9,267 nt of DNA from Oscillospiraceae bacterium (GCA_017458025.1 JAFTGG010000208.1:1-9267), one strand, 5' to 3'. Counted from the stretch's first letter, positions 1 to 5,363 are shown. The notes: generated from the letters alone by a model not told the origin. Numbers and translations: made by a program.

Positions 1-152
1 AAGATTTCCTTTGCCCGAAAAATGCCGATCAGGTCGAGAGCCCCGTCGATTTCCAGCGCTTTATCCAGCTGTAGCAGCGCGTCCTCGACTTTCCCGAACA
101 AGCCGAAGTATAGTTTCTTGTAAAGTGTTAGTTCTTTTTCTTGCTCTGCCAT
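1..152 (-). CDS. Small protein of unknown function, 5' part only (runs off the left edge)
   Basis: The minus strand is open from an ATG at 152 to the window edge, giving 50 residues beginning MAEQEKELTLYKKLYFGLFG. The start is supported by GGGAGGA (160-166), 7 nt upstream of the ATG. The visible part is charged and looks helical (heptad-like KKLYFGLFGKVEDALLQLDKALE), with no signal peptide or membrane segment. From memory it resembles short proteins of about 60-80 residues common in clostridial chromosomes and prophages, with an 'LTLYKKLYF.LF..V.DALE.L' pattern; their function is unknown to me, so no name is given. The T-tract of an intrinsic terminator (167-176) abuts the ribosome binding site, leaving no room for a private promoter. 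Expression should therefore depend on readthrough of that terminator. Confidence 0.72.
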   Translation of the reverse strand, partial: MAEQEKELTLYKKLYFGLFGKVEDALLQLDKALEIDGALDLIGIFRAKEI

Positions 153-166
153 AACATCGTCCTCCC

Positions 167-200
167 AAAATAAAAAGTGGCGCAGCCGAAGCCGCGCCAC
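167..200 (-). terminator. Intrinsic terminator with UUCG tetraloop, directly before the ribosome binding site of the 152 gene
   Basis: Read on the minus strand, 200-177 forms a 10-bp stem (GTGGCGCGGC / GCTGCGCCAC, one G-U pair) capped by TTCG and followed by TTTTTATTTT (176-167). The orientation is unambiguous because the stable C(UUCG)G loop, the G-U pair and the T-tract all occur on the minus strand. It ends RNA B and lies one base from the GGGAGGA site of the downstream gene, a position typical of attenuators as well as simple terminators. Confidence 0.85.
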
Positions 201-329
201 GAAAAACGCGACTCCGTTTGCTGCGACACAAACCTTTGTTCCATCCACAGGGGAGTACAAAGTTGGAGAGCGTTTTTGCCAGATGACAAAACTCCCCCAG
301 AGGAATGGAAAATATTTGGTTTGTGTCGC
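168..329 (-). ncRNA. Candidate structured RNA B (about 160 nt), long irregular hairpin then terminator
   Basis: On the minus strand a perfect 13-bp pairing (GGTTTGTGTCGCA at 318-330 with TGCGACACAAACC at 222-234) closes a long arm. Inside it, ATGGAA (305-310) pairs with TTCCAT (239-244), and ACTCCCC (291-297) pairs with GGGGAGT (250-256). These helices nest in order and leave an apical loop of about 34 nt, giving one long rod with internal loops. A plausible promoter (336-364) would start transcription at or near G329, the first base of the rod, and the UUCG terminator follows. It shares CCATTCCTC and TTTTGTC blocks with RNA A. I see no reading frame with a ribosome binding site. The rod shape recalls 6S RNA, but no diagnostic sequence was recognised. 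It could be a free small RNA or the second half of a tandem regulatory leader. Confidence 0.6.
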
Positions 330-335
330 AAAATT

Positions 336-364
336 ACATTACCATAAACCGATCAAAAGCGCAA
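336..364 (-). promoter_or_regulatory. Candidate extended -10 promoter for RNA B
   Basis: On the minus strand, -35 TTGCGC (364-359) and -10 TAATGT (341-336) are separated by exactly 17 nt, with TGG before the -10 giving an extended -10. Each hexamer matches consensus at only three to four positions. Its main support is geometry: the expected start is G329, precisely where the 13-bp closing stem of RNA B begins. Confidence 0.42.
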
Positions 365-398
365 GAAAAATCATTCGACAAGATTCGACTGTTCTTGC
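361..398. repeat. Inverted repeat GCAAGAA / TTCTTGC between the two RNA units
   Basis: GCAAGAA (361-367) and TTCTTGC (392-398) are complementary around a 24-nt loop, which itself holds two ATTCGAC copies 10 nt apart. The element sits between the terminator of RNA A and the start of RNA B and overlaps the proposed -35 of RNA B. It could be an operator or a readthrough RNA hairpin; the stem is short enough that chance is possible. Confidence 0.35.
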
Positions 399-437
399 AA
401 ATATTAAAAGGCACAAAACCTTGCGTTTTGCGCCTTT
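399..437 (-). terminator. Intrinsic terminator of RNA A
   Basis: Minus strand 437-407 folds into a 13-bp stem (AAAGGCGCAAAAC / GTTTTGTGCCTTT, with one G-U pair) around a GCAAG loop and is followed by TTTTAATATTT. The mismatch that would occur on the plus strand (A-C) becomes G-U on the minus strand, so the minus orientation is favoured. The loop GCAAG is complementary to the CTTGC end of the RNA A closing stem. Confidence 0.75.
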
Positions 438-576
438 CTGTTATACAATATCTGACAAGCAAGAGGGGAACGGCTTGAACAAAGAAATAACCGCCCCAAA
501 GCAAAGGAACGGCATTTCTTCAGACAAAATATTTTGAGGAATGGCCGAGCCTGCGCCATCAGGCTGCCCCTCTTGC
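401..576 (-). ncRNA. Candidate structured RNA A (about 175 nt), three-way junction then terminator
   Basis: On the minus strand a perfect 10-bp stem P1 (GCAAGAGGGG at 576-567 with CCCCTCTTGC at 468-459) encloses a 6-bp hairpin P2 (AGCCTG / CAGGCT, 565-548) and a stem P3 (CGGC 547-544 with GCCG 474-471). Further in, P4 pairs AAGAAAT (520-514) with ATTTCTT (488-482) and extends by CCG/CGG. A near-consensus promoter starts at the 5' edge of P1 and an intrinsic terminator follows 22 nt after P1. It shares CCATTCCTC (544-536) and TTTTGTC (529-523) with RNA B. No Rfam family was recognised by eye. The layout suits a riboswitch-like aptamer or a stand-alone small RNA. The weak plus-strand frame over 283-537 is not a credible alternative. 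Confidence 0.65.
421..449 (+). promoter_or_regulatory. Possible plus-strand promoter upstream of fumC
   Basis: TTGCGT (421-426), a 17-nt spacer and TACAAT (444-449) form a candidate sigma-A promoter; the -10 matches consensus at five of six positions and the -35 at three. The start near 456 would give fumC a leader of about 190 nt, fully antisense to RNA A. It overlaps the terminator hairpin of RNA A, so the match could be coincidental, but no better plus-strand promoter was found between 438 and 648. Confidence 0.35.
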
Positions 577-580
577 CCCT

Positions 581-609
581 AGGATAACAGAGCGGGTCGG
601 AGAAGTCAA
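581..609 (-). promoter_or_regulatory. Sigma-A promoter for RNA A
   Basis: On the minus strand, -35 TTGACT (609-604, five of six consensus) and -10 TATCCT (586-581, four of six) are separated by 17 nt. Transcription would start around 574-577, at the 5' strand of the P1 stem of RNA A. It points away from fumC, so it is divergent from the fumC gene and cannot serve it. Confidence 0.7.
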
Positions 610-648
610 GCGAAATTTGCCGGAGCATGGAAGAAAGGAAGTGAGCGC

Positions 649-2028
649 ATGGAGGTCCGCGTCGAGCATGACAGCATGGGCGAGGTCGAAGTCCCCGCCG
701 AGCGCTATTGGGGCGCGCAGACCGAGCGCTCGCGCCGGAATTTCCCCATCGGCGTCGGGCTTGAGACGATGCCGCGGGAGATCCTTCACGCGTTCGGTAT
801 CCTGAAGCGCGCGGCGGCGCGGGTCAACTACGCGCTGCTGCCCGACAAGATGACCGAGGAGAAGTGCGCCGCCATTTTCGCGGCGGCGGACGAGATCATT
901 CGCGGACGGCTCGACAACGAGTTCCCGCTGGTCGTCTGGCAGACCGGCTCCGGCACGCAGACCAACATGAACGTCAACGAGGTCGTCGCCCGCCGCGGCG
1001 GCGAGATGGCGGATATCGAGGGGCTGCTGCACCCGAACGACGACGTGAATATGTCGCAGTCGTCAAATGACACCTTTCCCACCGCGCTGCACATTGCCGC
1101 GGCGCTCGCCGTCGAGGACAAGCTGCTGCCCGCGGCGGAGGCGCTGATCGGGACGCTCAAGTGGATCGAGGACGAGTACGCCGACGCGGTCAAGTCCGGC
1201 AGGACGCATTTGCAGGACGCGGTGCCCATCACGTTTGGACAGGAGGCGTCCGGCTGGCGGACGAGCCTCGAACGCGACTGCGAGCAGCTCAGGGCGGCGC
1301 TGCCCGGGCTGTATGAGCTGGCGCTCGGCGGCACGGCGGTCGGCACGGGCCTCAACGCGCCGGAGGGCTTCGATACCGCCGTCGCGGCGGAGATCGCGAA
1401 GCTGACCGGCAAGCCGTTTGTCACCGCGCCGAACAAGTTCCACGCGCTCACGAGCCTCGACGAATTGGTGTTCGCCCACGGCGCGATGAAAGCGCTCGCG
1501 GCGGACATGATGAAGATCGCGAACGACGTGCGCTGGCTGGCTTCCGGCCCGCGCTGCGGACTCGGCGAGCTGACGCTGCCCGCCAACGAGCCCGGCTCGT
1601 CCATCATGCCCGGCAAGGTCAACCCGACCCAATGCGAGCAGGTGACGATGGTCGCCGTGCAGGTCATGGGCAACGACGCGGCCATCGGCTTCGCCGCCTC
1701 GCAGGGCAACTTCGAGCTGAACGTGTTCCTGCCCGTGACGGCGTACAACTTTTTGCAGTCCGCGCGGCTGCTGAGCGAGTCCGTCGCGTCGTTCGACGAG
1801 CGCTGCATCAGCGGGCTCAGGGCAAACCGCGACAAAATGCGCGAGAACCTGCACCGTTCGCTGATGCTGGTGACGGCGCTCAGCCCGCACATCGGCTACG
1901 AGAACGCCGCCAAGGTGGCGAAAAAGGCGTACGACGACGACATGTCGCTCAAAGACGCCTGCGTTGCGCTCGGCTTTCTGAGCGCGGAACAGTTTGATGA
2001 AGTTTTCCACCCGGAGGATATGGTGTGA
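649..2028 (+). CDS. fumC: Class II fumarate hydratase (fumarase C)
   Basis: This enzyme interconverts fumarate and L-malate in the cytoplasm, in the full or partial citric acid cycle. Its 459 residues match the usual length of the family (E. coli FumC is 467), and it should act as a homotetramer without an iron-sulfur cluster. Visible motifs in order: SGTQTNMNVNEV (101-112), HPNDDVNMSQSSNDTFPT (128-145, the secondary-site region), GRTHLQDAVPITFGQE (184-199, with the catalytic-region His187), GGTAVGTGLN (227-236), and the superfamily signature GSSIMPGKVNP (316-326), whose Ser317/Ser318 lie on the active-site loop. The start is fixed by AAAGGAAGTG (634-643), 5 nt before the ATG. The stop overlaps the next gene by 4 nt. 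The related aspartase AspA and argininosuccinate lyase are less likely given the fumarase-specific motif set and the C-terminal SPHIGYE..AKVAKKA stretch typical of FumC. Confidence 0.96.
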   Translation: MEVRVEHDSMGEVEVPAERYWGAQTERSRRNFPIGVGLETMPREILHAFGILKRAAARVNYALLPDKMTEEKCAAIFAAADEIIRGRLDNEFPLVVWQTGSGTQTNMNVNEVVARRGGEMADIEGLLHPNDDVNMSQSSNDTFPTALHIAAALAVEDKLLPAAEALIGTLKWIEDEYADAVKSGRTHLQDAVPITFGQEASGWRTSLERDCEQLRAALPGLYELALGGTAVGTGLNAPEGFDTAVAAEIAKLTGKPFVTAPNKFHALTSLDELVFAHGAMKALAADMMKIANDVRWLASGPRCGLGELTLPANEPGSSIMPGKVNPTQCEQVTMVAVQVMGNDAAIGFAASQGNFELNVFLPVTAYNFLQSARLLSESVASFDERCISGLRANRDKMRENLHRSLMLVTALSPHIGYENAAKVAKKAYDDDMSLKDACVALGFLSAEQFDEVFHPEDMV

Positions 2029-2708
2029 AACATTGCCGCTGCAAGCGAATTATGGCGCTGCTGCTCGCGCTCATGTTGAGCGCGGGTATGGCGCCTTGCG
2101 CTTTTGCGGAGGATTACTCGCTGGAGAGCTACTCGGACGTCAAACGCAACGCGTGGTATGTGCCCGGCGTGCGCTATTGCCTCGAACACGGGCTGATGAC
2201 GGGCTACGGGAGCTATATCAAGCTCTTCGCGCCGGATTCGCCGGTCACTCGCGCGCAGGTGGCGACGATCCTCTGGCGTCTTGAGGGCGCGCCGGTGACG
2301 GGGCTTTCGATGCATTATACCGACGTGCCGGAGGGCGTCTGGTACGAGGACGCGGCGCGCTGGGCGCTGTCGGCGGATATGATGGGCGGCACCGCGGCCA
2401 CGACCTTTTCGCCCGACGACCCGATCACGCGCGAGCAGCTCGCGGCGATTCTGTGGCGCTACGCGCAGTATTTGAACGGCGGATATATGCCGGTGGTGTC
2501 GGACGCGTCGTATTGGAATTTCCGCGACAGCGACAAGGTCAGCGACTACGCGGCGGAGGCGATGGAGTGGGCGTACGCGCTCGGCATCATTACCGGCCAG
2601 CGCGACCAGACGGGCGAAGACCTGCTGGTGCCGTGGGGGACTTCGAGCCGCGCGGTGACGGCGACGATCCTGATGCGGTTTTGCCTGGATATGGGGATCG
2701 ACGGGTGA
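2025..2708 (+). CDS. Secreted SLH-only protein (three S-layer homology domains)
   Basis: The 227-residue product has a signal peptide (positively charged MKHCRCKR, hydrophobic core 10-20, probable cleavage after CAFA at 28) followed by three SLH domains at about 36-86, 99-148 and 166-221. These are marked by the D..WY..GV.Y...HGLMTGY, F.PD.P.TR.Q....LWR and Y..EA..WAY.LGIITG patterns. SLH triplets bind pyruvylated secondary cell-wall polysaccharide and hold proteins on the cell surface. Nothing but the SLH triplet is present, so it may be a wall-binding cap or a partner for another surface protein. The start is GTG at 2025, 7 nt after GGAGG (2013-2017), and overlaps the fumC stop as GTGA, which predicts translational coupling. 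The cysteines at 4 and 6 precede the hydrophobic core and do not form a lipobox. Confidence 0.88.
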   Translation: MKHCRCKRIMALLLALMLSAGMAPCAFAEDYSLESYSDVKRNAWYVPGVRYCLEHGLMTGYGSYIKLFAPDSPVTRAQVATILWRLEGAPVTGLSMHYTDVPEGVWYEDAARWALSADMMGGTAATTFSPDDPITREQLAAILWRYAQYLNGGYMPVVSDASYWNFRDSDKVSDYAAEAMEWAYALGIITGQRDQTGEDLLVPWGTSSRAVTATILMRFCLDMGIDG

Positions 2709-2722
2709 GCGTCGTTAATTTT
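2699..2722 (+). terminator. Short possible terminator of the fumC-SLH unit, overlapping both converging stop codons
   Basis: CGACG (2699-2703) pairs with CGTCG (2710-2714) around a loop that contains the SLH gene's TGA, followed by TTAATTTT (2715-2722). A 5-bp stem is weak for an intrinsic terminator, but it is the only U-tailed hairpin at this junction. Its T-tract overlaps the stop codon of the converging gene. Confidence 0.35.
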
Positions 2723-3035
2723 GCGCCGGAAACCACAGTCCGGCGGTCCAGACGCCGATCCAGAGCAGCAGCGCCGCCGCGCAAATCGCCGCGGGGAGGA
2801 ATACCAGCGCCGTTTTCGCGCCGCGCGTCTCGTAGGCTTTGCGCATGAGGACGCTCGCGACCGCCATCGGGAGCGTGCCGAGCGCGAGCCAATCCACCGC
2901 CAGCTCCCAAAGCTGCTTGGGCAGCATAGCGTCCGGGAACGGGACATAGCGGGAGCGGGAGAGGAAGATGCATACCAGCGCGAAAACGATGAGAGCGCCG
3001 AGGGCATAAATGATGGTGACGAGCGTTTTTTTCAT
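2715..3035 (-). CDS. Small three-helix membrane protein of unknown function
   Basis: The 106-residue product begins MKKTLVTIIYALG and has three predicted membrane segments (about 4-25, 46-64, 77-99). A charged RKAYETRGAK stretch (65-74) before the third segment is probably cytoplasmic under the positive-inside rule. No family was recognised. The frame extends 22 codons further upstream, but the inner ATG at 3035 is preferred: it follows AAGGA (3049-3045) by 9 nt, and a longer start would overlap the preceding gene. It is the last gene of the five-gene minus-strand operon, 16 nt after the 59-residue gene, and probably belongs to the DUF4173/DUF2975 module. Confidence 0.75.
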   Translation of the reverse strand: MKKTLVTIIYALGALIVFALVCIFLSRSRYVPFPDAMLPKQLWELAVDWLALGTLPMAVASVLMRKAYETRGAKTALVFLPAAICAAALLLWIGVWTAGLWFPAQN

Positions 3036-3049
3036 AAGGAGGGTTCCTT
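3036..3049 (-). promoter_or_regulatory. Hairpin covering the ribosome binding site of the 106-residue gene
   Basis: Read on the minus strand, AAGGA (the Shine-Dalgarno core) can pair perfectly with TCCTT, which ends right at the ATG, around an ACCC loop. If it forms, this 5-bp hairpin would hide the ribosome binding site and make translation depend on ribosomes arriving from the upstream gene. Confidence 0.4.
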
Positions 3050-3051
3050 TC

Positions 3052-3231
3052 TTACATGGACGTGAGGAACGTGAGCAGACCGAAGTACATTGCGGCGACA
3101 ACTGCGCAGAAAATGGCTATCGGCAGTATGATTTGTCTCCAACTTTTAGCGCGGGCGCCCTTTGCCGCCGCATAAATGGTCACCGCCAGCAGGGCGATAA
3201 CAAGCAAGCCCAAAATACCGGTGAATCCCAT
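3052..3231 (-). CDS. Small two-helix membrane protein of unknown function (59 aa)
   Basis: The product starts MGFTGILGLLVIALLAVTIY and consists of two hydrophobic helices (about 4-22 and 34-57) joined by a basic loop AAAKGARAKSWRQ, which should be cytoplasmic. No family was recognised. The start ATG at 3231 is supported by GAGGG, 8 nt upstream, which itself overlaps the stop codon of the DUF4173 gene. The gap between the genes is 11 nt, so translation is probably coupled. The size and topology fit a small accessory subunit of a membrane complex, but that is inference. Confidence 0.72.
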   Translation of the reverse strand: MGFTGILGLLVIALLAVTIYAAAKGARAKSWRQIILPIAIFCAVVAAMYFGLLTFLTSM

Positions 3232-3242
3232 TTTCGTTTCCC

Positions 3243-4652
3243 TCAATACAGGCACAGCAGCGAGAGCGTCACCGCGCCGAAGTACATCCACACGCGGAAC
3301 GTCTTGCCGCCTTTTGCCGGCCGCGCGGGAATATGCGGGGTCAGCGACCACGCGGCGCAGCCGCAGCCGAACGCAAGCACGCAGACGAGCCACGTCGATT
3401 GCAGGCGTTTGGGCGTGAAGCCGTAAATGTCGATATACAGCGCCAGCTTGGAGAACGCGACGACCGCCAGAAGAAAGCTTTCCGCCAGCAGCGCGAGGCA
3501 CAGCGCCCTCGTGCTTTTTTGCGTCCGCGCGTCCTCACGCGCTGTGCGCGTGACCAACCAAAGCAGCGCGAAGTTGACCGCCATGACCTTGCACAGCTCG
3601 AAAAAGCCCTGCCGCGCGTACTCCGCGACGCTGAACCCCTCGGGCGGCGCGCCCGTGAACGCGCCGAACAGATAGCGCGCTTGTACGGCGAAGAAGGCGA
3701 GGTACAGCAGGCAGAACAGCGCCAACAGCACGAGCCAGACGCGCTCCGGCACGCCGCGCAGCATTTCCAGCGTTTCGCCGATGCCCGCCGCGCGCTTGCG
3801 CAGCGCGGCCTTGTCCTCGCGCAGCGCGCCGGCGAGCAGGCCGAACAGATACGCGCCGACGGGGAGGCTCAGCAGGAAGCGGAACAGGAAGCTGCTGAGC
3901 TCGATCTTCCACTCGAAGCGGAGCGAATCCAGAAAACCGGAGACCAGATCGGCAAAGCCGCTGTCCGCGCTGACCAGAAGGTTGACCGCCCACCACAGCA
4001 GGCCCAGCGCGGCGGCGCTCATGACGAGCGACCACCCGACGGTCTCCGCCTTCGGCTTTTCGCGCTTCTCCCCGCCGCGCAGGCGGGAGAGGGTACAGCC
4101 CACCGTGCGCAGGCGCAGAAAGAAGTGCTTGAACGGGAACACGACGAAGCCGTCGAGCGCGTCCAGCGGCAGCAAATGCCCGCTCTCGCCGTCCAGCAGC
4201 GCGTCCGAGCGCGAGAGCGCCCACCACACCGCGAAGATATGGAGGAACAGAGGCGCGCTGCTGTAAAACAGAGTCCAGGCGTCGCAGTAGTCCTCCCGCC
4301 ATGCGCGGCAGCGATTCAGCGCAATGGCGGCGGTGACGATCAGCAGACAGCCAAGCCACACCCAGCTTTCGCGGGAACGCGGCGTATCGCGGTGCAGATA
4401 CTCGGTCAGCGCAACAAAGGCGAGGACGAATACCACGATACAGACGTGCAGATACCATGTGTCGTATCCGGTGAACAAGAGCCTGTCGACGGAGAGGTAT
4501 GCCAACACGTACATCAAGAGCGCCGCGATTTTTTCCCGTGTCGACGCCATGAACGGGACGCGTTCGGGTTCTGTTTTCGCCTGTTCGGAGGCGTTTTGGG
4601 GCGCAACAGGCTGCCCCGAGACCGCCGCGGTCTCCGGTTGATTGGTTTCCAT
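3243..4652 (-). CDS. DUF4173-type polytopic membrane protein
   Basis: The 469-residue product has a polar, disordered-looking N-terminus (1-37, rich in Q, E, P and A) followed by about ten or eleven hydrophobic segments, at roughly 42-59, 68-84, 98-113, 124-145, 205-226, 252-275, 303-325, 352-368, 381-405, 420-436 and 454-469. The block AVQARYLFGAF...PEGFSVAEYARQGFFELC (322-353) and ALYIDIYGFTPKRLQSTW (404-421) match my memory of the DUF4173/DUF4153 family. The biochemical function of that family is not known to me. The ATG at 4652 is preceded by AAGGAG with an 8-nt gap. It is the third gene of the operon, 21 nt after the regulator gene, a neighbourhood often seen for DUF4173 proteins in Firmicutes. 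Residues 190-205 form a highly basic cytoplasmic loop. Confidence 0.82.
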   Translation of the reverse strand: METNQPETAAVSGQPVAPQNASEQAKTEPERVPFMASTREKIAALLMYVLAYLSVDRLLFTGYDTWYLHVCIVVFVLAFVALTEYLHRDTPRSRESWVWLGCLLIVTAAIALNRCRAWREDYCDAWTLFYSSAPLFLHIFAVWWALSRSDALLDGESGHLLPLDALDGFVVFPFKHFFLRLRTVGCTLSRLRGGEKREKPKAETVGWSLVMSAAALGLLWWAVNLLVSADSGFADLVSGFLDSLRFEWKIELSSFLFRFLLSLPVGAYLFGLLAGALREDKAALRKRAAGIGETLEMLRGVPERVWLVLLALFCLLYLAFFAVQARYLFGAFTGAPPEGFSVAEYARQGFFELCKVMAVNFALLWLVTRTAREDARTQKSTRALCLALLAESFLLAVVAFSKLALYIDIYGFTPKRLQSTWLVCVLAFGCGCAAWSLTPHIPARPAKGGKTFRVWMYFGAVTLSLLCLY

Positions 4653-4673
4653 ATTCGATTCTCCTTAATTTGA

Positions 4674-4877
4674 TTATTCCCTAAATTCCAAAATGTCGCC
4701 CGGCTGACACTCCAGCTCGTGGCACAACGCCATCAGCGTCGAGAAGCGGATCGCCTTTGCCTTGCCGGTCTTTAAAATCGACAGGTTCGCCGGCGTGATG
4801 CCGATCTTCTCCGCCAGCTCGCCGCCCGAGATCTTGCGCTTCGCCATCATGACGTCGAGGTTGACCAGAATCTCCAT
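4674..4877 (-). CDS. Small Cro/C1-type (XRE) helix-turn-helix regulator
   Basis: The 67-residue product is almost entirely one DNA-binding domain of the HTH_26/YozG-like kind. The helix-turn-helix is at about 19-48 (GELAEKIGITPANLSILKTG), followed by RFSTLMALCHELECQPGDILEF, the usual C-terminal helices of this family. It lacks any sensor domain. The start at 4877 follows AGGGGTGG by a few bases and lies 11 nt after the stop of the DUF2975 gene, so the two are probably co-translated. A second Met ten codons in is less likely because MEILVNLDVM is typical of the family N-terminus. In B. subtilis a similar pair is yoaS (DUF2975) and yozG. The likely target is its own operon promoter, which carries a 9-bp inverted repeat. 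Confidence 0.9.
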   Translation of the reverse strand: MEILVNLDVMMAKRKISGGELAEKIGITPANLSILKTGKAKAIRFSTLMALCHELECQPGDILEFRE

Positions 4878-4888
4878 CGCCGCCACCC

Positions 4889-5338
4889 CTATATCGTCAG
4901 GTCGAGCTCGTCCTTCATCGCGATCGCCTGCTGGAAGGCGTTCTTCACGATGCGGACGATCAGCGCCATGAACCCTGCCGCGATGGCGATGAAGCCGAAC
5001 GGGAGATAGAACATGCAGCTCACGCCGCACAGCACGGCGGCGAGCAGACAGCAATAGCTGATTACGCGCATGTGGCGCACATTTTCGGCGACAAACACCT
5101 TGCCGCGCCGGATATTGACGAGCAGCCGCCAGAGCTTCCACAGGCAGACCCACGCAAAGACGCTGCCGCCGAGAATCACGGCCGAAAGCTGGTCAGCGTA
5201 TTTGAAGTCCCACGCGCGGGTGCCCGCGAACCAATACGCGAACCGGCGACAGCCGATGTCGAGCGCCAGCAGGCAGACAGCAAACACGGCGACGCAGACC
5301 TGCGAGAGCACAATGCTCTTGTCCTTGTTCCAATTCAT
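4889..5338 (-). CDS. DUF2975 family membrane protein
   Basis: The 149-residue product has four membrane segments (about 9-29, 50-70, 92-111, 113-132). The family-typical cytoplasmic stretch LWKLWRLLVNIRRGKVFVAENVRHMRVISYCCLL (66-99) identifies DUF2975. This family nearly always precedes a small HTH_26-type regulator, as here, which suggests that it senses a signal at the membrane and controls the regulator; this is inference. Two close ATGs exist: the one at 5338 is chosen because it lies 8 nt from the AGGGGGG site, whereas the ATG at 5344 is only 2 nt away. It is the first gene of the operon, and a consensus promoter lies 26 nt upstream. Eight cysteines are spread through the chain, several in the third helix. 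Confidence 0.88.
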   Translation of the reverse strand: MNWNKDKSIVLSQVCVAVFAVCLLALDIGCRRFAYWFAGTRAWDFKYADQLSAVILGGSVFAWVCLWKLWRLLVNIRRGKVFVAENVRHMRVISYCCLLAAVLCGVSCMFYLPFGFIAIAAGFMALIVRIVKNAFQQAIAMKDELDLTI

Positions 5339-5363
5339 GAGCATCGCCCCCCTTTCTTCGCAC

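Noticed and set aside
248..262. GGGGAGTA on the plus strand, as in the yybP-ykoY (manganese) riboswitch
   Set aside because: Only the short 5' motif matches; the remaining conserved helices and loops of that riboswitch were not found, and the surrounding terminators point to the minus strand.
283..537. 84-codon plus-strand frame in the left gap
   Set aside because: No ribosome binding site, no recognisable domain, unusual composition, and it covers the paired arms and terminator of the proposed minus-strand RNAs.
401..576. 6S RNA, SRP RNA, RNase P RNA or tmRNA identity for RNA A or B
   Set aside because: SRP (GGTCAGG...GGAAGG), RNase P and tmRNA core motifs are absent. 6S cannot be excluded for RNA B on shape alone, but no sequence evidence supports naming it.
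128..628. Minus-strand frames of 67 and 74 codons in the left gap
   Set aside because: Neither has a convincing ribosome binding site or protein-like composition. One runs over the UUCG terminator and into the start of the supported gene at 152.
828..2010. Long minus-strand frames (up to 354 codons) opposite fumC
   Set aside because: They are by-products of GC-rich codon use in fumC; the products are Ala/Ser/Arg-rich without any family pattern, and fumC is unambiguous.
2724..2746. CGCCGGA...TCCGGCG hairpin as a terminator of either operon
   Set aside because: It has no T-tract on either strand and lies inside the coding region of the 106-residue protein.
3036..3101. Longer start (22 extra codons) for the 106-residue membrane protein
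   Set aside because: It would overlap the 59-residue gene by about 50 nt, and the added residues are polar and Cys/Ser-rich, unlike the rest; the ATG at 3035 has a ribosome binding site.
3333..4673. 446-codon plus-strand frame opposite the DUF4173 gene
   Set aside because: The product is an Arg/Gln/Ala-rich shadow with no domain; the minus strand has a well-placed start, membrane segments and family motifs.
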